From JAAAOH01 sp046540795 (GTDB lineage Bacteria > Spirochaetota > Spirochaetia > DSM-27196 > PWMO01), in contig JBKHEN010000059.1 of the NCBI GenBank assembly GCA_046540795.1, positions 1-15,446 of the forward strand: DNA of 15,446 nt, written 5' to 3'. Below are positions 12,999-15,446 of this stretch, one piece after another. The notes beneath the pieces were generated by a model, which was given only the letters and a program-made list of their open reading frames with translations, was not told the origin of the DNA and searched no databases. Both the position numbers and the translations under genes were made by a program. How positions within the stretch are numbered: position 1 is the stretch's first letter; every line of letters starts with the position of its first letter.

Positions 12999-14930
12999 TT
13001 AGCGTACTTTCATGACCAGCATCGTTTGGTCGTCGTGCCGACCGGCTGCGCCGACGAAGGACTCGAGCTCACGGCGCAGGTGCTCAACGAGCCGCTGCGG
13101 CTCGGCTTCCCGTGCCGCCGTGATAGCCGCTTTGAGGGACTCGATCCCGTACTGTCGACCTTCTTCGTTCATCGCTTCCACGACGCCGTCGGTGTAGAGT
13201 ACGAGCAGATCTCCGGGCTCTACGGTGAATCGCTTCTGCTGGTACTTCGAATGCTGCTCGATCCCGATCGGGAGCCCTTCGGTATCTACCTGCAGGAGTC
13301 GTTCGTTGCGACTGCGGTAGATGAGCAGCGGATGATGGGCCGCATTGGCATAACTGACTTCCCGGGCGGCCTGATCATAGATCAGATAGCCCATGGTTGC
13401 ATAATGGTCCACGTCGATGCTTCCGGTAATACCACGATTCACCAGCGACAGCACCGCCGCCGCATCCCGTTTCGGGGAAGCGACCAGGTGGAGGATGGAG
13501 CGAATCATGACCATCACCAGTGCGGCGGGGATACCCTTTCCCGCAACATCGCCGACCACCATGGCGATGCGCTGATCGTCGAGGGCGATGATGTCGTGAT
13601 AGTCCCCGCTCACGCCTTTGGCGGGAATGGTGAACGAGGCAAGGGAGCCGTTGGTAAGCGACGGCGTGTCGCCGGGTAGCAGCTTGTTCTGGATGTCCGC
13701 GGCGATGTCCAGCTCGGTTTCCATCTCCCGTTTCTCGAGCACCTCGAGGTAGGTGTGAATATTGTCGATGGTAACCGAGGCGTATTCGGCAAAGGTGCGA
13801 AGGTGCTCGAAATCGCGCTCGTCGAAAAACTGGTTCTCCGCACGCTTCAGCGTAGAGATCACCCCCAACACGCGATTGGATACCACCAGCGGTACCGCAA
13901 TGAGGGAGCTGACGAACAACACATCGTCGGCAGCGTTTCCCGATAGCCGAGGATCCTCCGCGGCGTTCGGGATGAACACCGGCTGTGCCGAGGTTACCAC
14001 CTCGCCGAGGACCGTCTCCCCGAGGGAAATCGGCGTTTCCTCGAAATGGCGCTTGATGCTGCCGGTAGTCACGCGGGCGATCTCGGGAACGGGGTAGAGA
14101 GGCGGATAGATCCCCTGAGTGGCGCGTACCCGCAACACATCCTCGTACTCATCGACCAGGAGAATTGCGCCGGCGTCGGCGTTGAGATTGCGTGAGGCGG
14201 CCCTCACGATGATGTCGAGAACTTCCGACATCTCGATGCGACGCGAGATGGCACTGCCGAGGTTCTTCATGAAGTCGAACATAGACTCCAGGCTTGCCGC
14301 GAAGTACTCCATCGATTCCTGTGCCTGCTCGTAGAACCAGCGGTCATAGCCTATGATCACCGCCGCGTGGGCGAAGTACGAGGCCGGGAGGATGATCCGG
14401 TGAATGAACGGCTCAGTGTAGCCGTAGAGGAGAATAACCAAGTGGGCGAGGGCCAGCACCGAGAGAAGCACGAAGCGCACGCGCATGATGAGCCGGGCGT
14501 TCTCGGTATTCACCGGCGAGACCAGCCCGAGGGCGACGGCAAGGTAGATCACGTTGGCCTCGATCCACAGTCCATACTGAAACGAGCCGAGCTGAACCGG
14601 AAGCGCGAGCACCTCCACCGCGGCCACGGCCAGAATCGCAAGCCCGTTGAGCACGAAGTACGCGTAGTCCGTACCGCGGTAGCCCGTGAACTGTCTGAGC
14701 CACACGACGTAGGCGATCACCACCGCAAGCCCCGAGGCCGGCAGGAGGAGCTCCAAATCGGTCACTGCAAGGGCGAGATCGCGCAGCAGAAGGATCCCGA
14801 GGATCACCGCCATCACGGAGAACCCCGGCAGCAGCCGGCGCTCCTCGGCGCCACGGGTGCTCAGGCGATAGAGCAGCATCCCCAGTACGATGAGAACGAA
14901 CAGCTTCGGCCACAGCAGCGTCGGTTCCAT
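12999..14930 (-). CDS. Membrane GAF-SpoIIE PP2C-type phosphatase
   Basis: This 643-residue phosphatase has an N-terminal membrane region of about seven helices (about 8-195), a short coiled coil, a GAF sensory domain (about 230-395) and a SpoIIE/RsbU PP2C domain (about 400-643). Metal-binding residues are complete: D443 in SGDYHD, D461 in VVGDVAGKGIPAAL, D581 in LYTDGVVEA and the C-terminal D633/D634 in HDDQT. It should dephosphorylate the STAS serine encoded next. The seven-helix region resembles the 7TM sensors fused to other signalling outputs, so it may sense a membrane or small-molecule cue, while GAF could read a cytoplasmic ligand. The ATG at 14930 lies three bases after the stop of the Cache-HAMP sensor gene, with only a weak Shine-Dalgarno (AAAGAG), so coupling is likely. 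The length is large for a stand-alone RsbU-like protein because of the two sensory parts. Confidence 0.92.
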   Translation of the reverse strand: MEPTLLWPKLFVLIVLGMLLYRLSTRGAEERRLLPGFSVMAVILGILLLRDLALAVTDLELLLPASGLAVVIAYVVWLRQFTGYRGTDYAYFVLNGLAILAVAAVEVLALPVQLGSFQYGLWIEANVIYLAVALGLVSPVNTENARLIMRVRFVLLSVLALAHLVILLYGYTEPFIHRIILPASYFAHAAVIIGYDRWFYEQAQESMEYFAASLESMFDFMKNLGSAISRRIEMSEVLDIIVRAASRNLNADAGAILLVDEYEDVLRVRATQGIYPPLYPVPEIARVTTGSIKRHFEETPISLGETVLGEVVTSAQPVFIPNAAEDPRLSGNAADDVLFVSSLIAVPLVVSNRVLGVISTLKRAENQFFDERDFEHLRTFAEYASVTIDNIHTYLEVLEKREMETELDIAADIQNKLLPGDTPSLTNGSLASFTIPAKGVSGDYHDIIALDDQRIAMVVGDVAGKGIPAALVMVMIRSILHLVASPKRDAAAVLSLVNRGITGSIDVDHYATMGYLIYDQAAREVSYANAAHHPLLIYRSRNERLLQVDTEGLPIGIEQHSKYQQKRFTVEPGDLLVLYTDGVVEAMNEEGRQYGIESLKAAITAAREAEPQRLVEHLRRELESFVGAAGRHDDQTMLVMKVR

Positions 14931-14933
14931 GGC

Positions 14934-15446
14934 TCAGCTCTTTTCCTTTTCTTCGAGCTCCCGGAGCACGGTGGCAAGATTGGACAGCATGCGGTTGAAT
15001 GAAGCCGCCAGCGTGCCCACTTCGTCACGCCTGCGAACCGGTATCTCCTGTACCTCGACAAGACCTCGGCTGGCTTTGTCGACGAGCACGGTAAGCTCCT
15101 CGATCGGCCGGGTGACCTGCGAGCTCATGAACAAGCCCAACCCGAGGGCAATCACGATCACCACGCCGACGGCGATGACGAGCAGTCGACCGCTATCCTG
15201 CACCGGCTGGAGGATCTCGGCCCTCGGGACCGTGACGCCGAGAGCCGCGTCGATGGTGGCTATCGGTGCGTAGGCGACGTATATCGACTCGCCATCGACG
15301 TCGGTGTAGCGTTGGATGCCCACGTCACCTTCGAGCATCCGCCGCACTACCTCGACGAACTCTTCATTCTCGGCCTCCAGGAGGTCGTCGGTGGCAAAGG
15401 CTTCGTTCCATGCCGCACCGGCCTCCGTGTCCGCCTCCGTGTCGGC
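14934..15446 (-). CDS. Cache-TM-HAMP sensor protein, 5' end outside window
   Basis: The 3' part of a membrane sensor is visible: 170 codons, open to the window edge, so the start is not here. Reading begins ADTEADTEAGAAWNEAF and runs through a Cache/PDC-like periplasmic domain end (GDVGIQRYTDVDGESIYVAYAPIATIDAALGV), a transmembrane helix (LLVIAVGVVIVIALGLGLFM), a HAMP domain (SSQVTRPIEELTVLVD ... RRDEVGTLAASFNRML) and a short coiled coil ending KEKS. No kinase, phosphatase or methyl-accepting domain follows. It stops right after HAMP, and the phosphatase gene begins three bases later. A start codon at 15347 would cut the Cache domain and is not believable. Such a protein could pass its signal to the neighbouring phosphatase by direct contact. 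That is inference from gene order. Confidence 0.85.
   Translation of the reverse strand, partial: ADTEADTEAGAAWNEAFATDDLLEAENEEFVEVVRRMLEGDVGIQRYTDVDGESIYVAYAPIATIDAALGVTVPRAEILQPVQDSGRLLVIAVGVVIVIALGLGLFMSSQVTRPIEELTVLVDKASRGLVEVQEIPVRRRDEVGTLAASFNRMLSNLATVLRELEEKEKS

Noticed and set aside
12188..13015. Plus-strand open frame of 275 codons
   Set aside because: It spans the antisense of two well-supported genes (ATP-binding and STAS proteins) and the gap between them, which a real gene would not be expected to do.
1..15446. CRISPR array, insertion sequence, phage gene or tRNA/rRNA gene
   Set aside because: I looked for regularly spaced repeats, transposase motifs, terminal inverted repeats and cloverleaf-like segments, and saw none that hold up. 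A tRNA or Rfam scan would be decisive.

Overview
The window is GC-rich, gene-dense bacterial DNA. It holds eleven intact protein genes, one gene cut by the right edge and one pseudogene. The mix points to a free-living, signalling-rich Gram-negative lineage: a SpoIIE-type phosphatase with STAS and HATPase partners, a PAS histidine kinase with a GGDEF regulator, an AcuC-like deacetylase and a DksA-like protein. Spirochaetota is my best guess, but this rests on gene style only. No ribosomal or tRNA gene is visible to anchor taxonomy.

Layout. (1) 1-182: no gene, one perfect GC-rich hairpin. (2) 183-1670, minus: a radical SAM enzyme of unknown substrate. (3) 1818-3919, plus: a decayed AI-2E family transporter (frameshift, in-frame stop, internal deletion), a DksA/TraR-type zinc protein and a HAD hydrolase. 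(4) 3859-15446, minus: one unbroken co-directional run. In transcription order it contains the end of a Cache-TM-HAMP sensor, a membrane GAF-SpoIIE phosphatase, a STAS anti-anti-sigma protein, an RsbW-like ATP-binding protein, a PAS-PAS histidine kinase, a receiver-GGDEF diguanylate cyclase, a histone-deacetylase-family hydrolase, a MenA-type prenyltransferase, a DtxR/MntR-type metal repressor, an exported two-TM protein and a small membrane protein. The last gene converges on the HAD gene and overlaps it by 61 bp.

How the genes fit together. The right half looks like one signalling island. The four genes from 15446 down to 12029 form a compact partner-switching module: sensor input, PP2C phosphatase, STAS switch and kinase/anti-sigma. 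A hairpin and a good sigma70-like promoter follow. Then come a histidine kinase and a response regulator that share one base at a TAGTG junction, with c-di-GMP synthesis as the predicted output. Downstream genes follow at very short spacing (deacetylase, then MenA two bases later). The metal repressor has its own candidate promoter and heads a three-gene unit with two uncharacterised envelope proteins.

Non-ATG starts are common: TTG for the STAS gene and apparently the histidine kinase; GTG for the GGDEF regulator, the repressor, the exported protein and possibly the deacetylase. Several genes are therefore shorter or longer than a naive ATG call would give. I see no CRISPR array, insertion sequence, phage gene or structural RNA gene.
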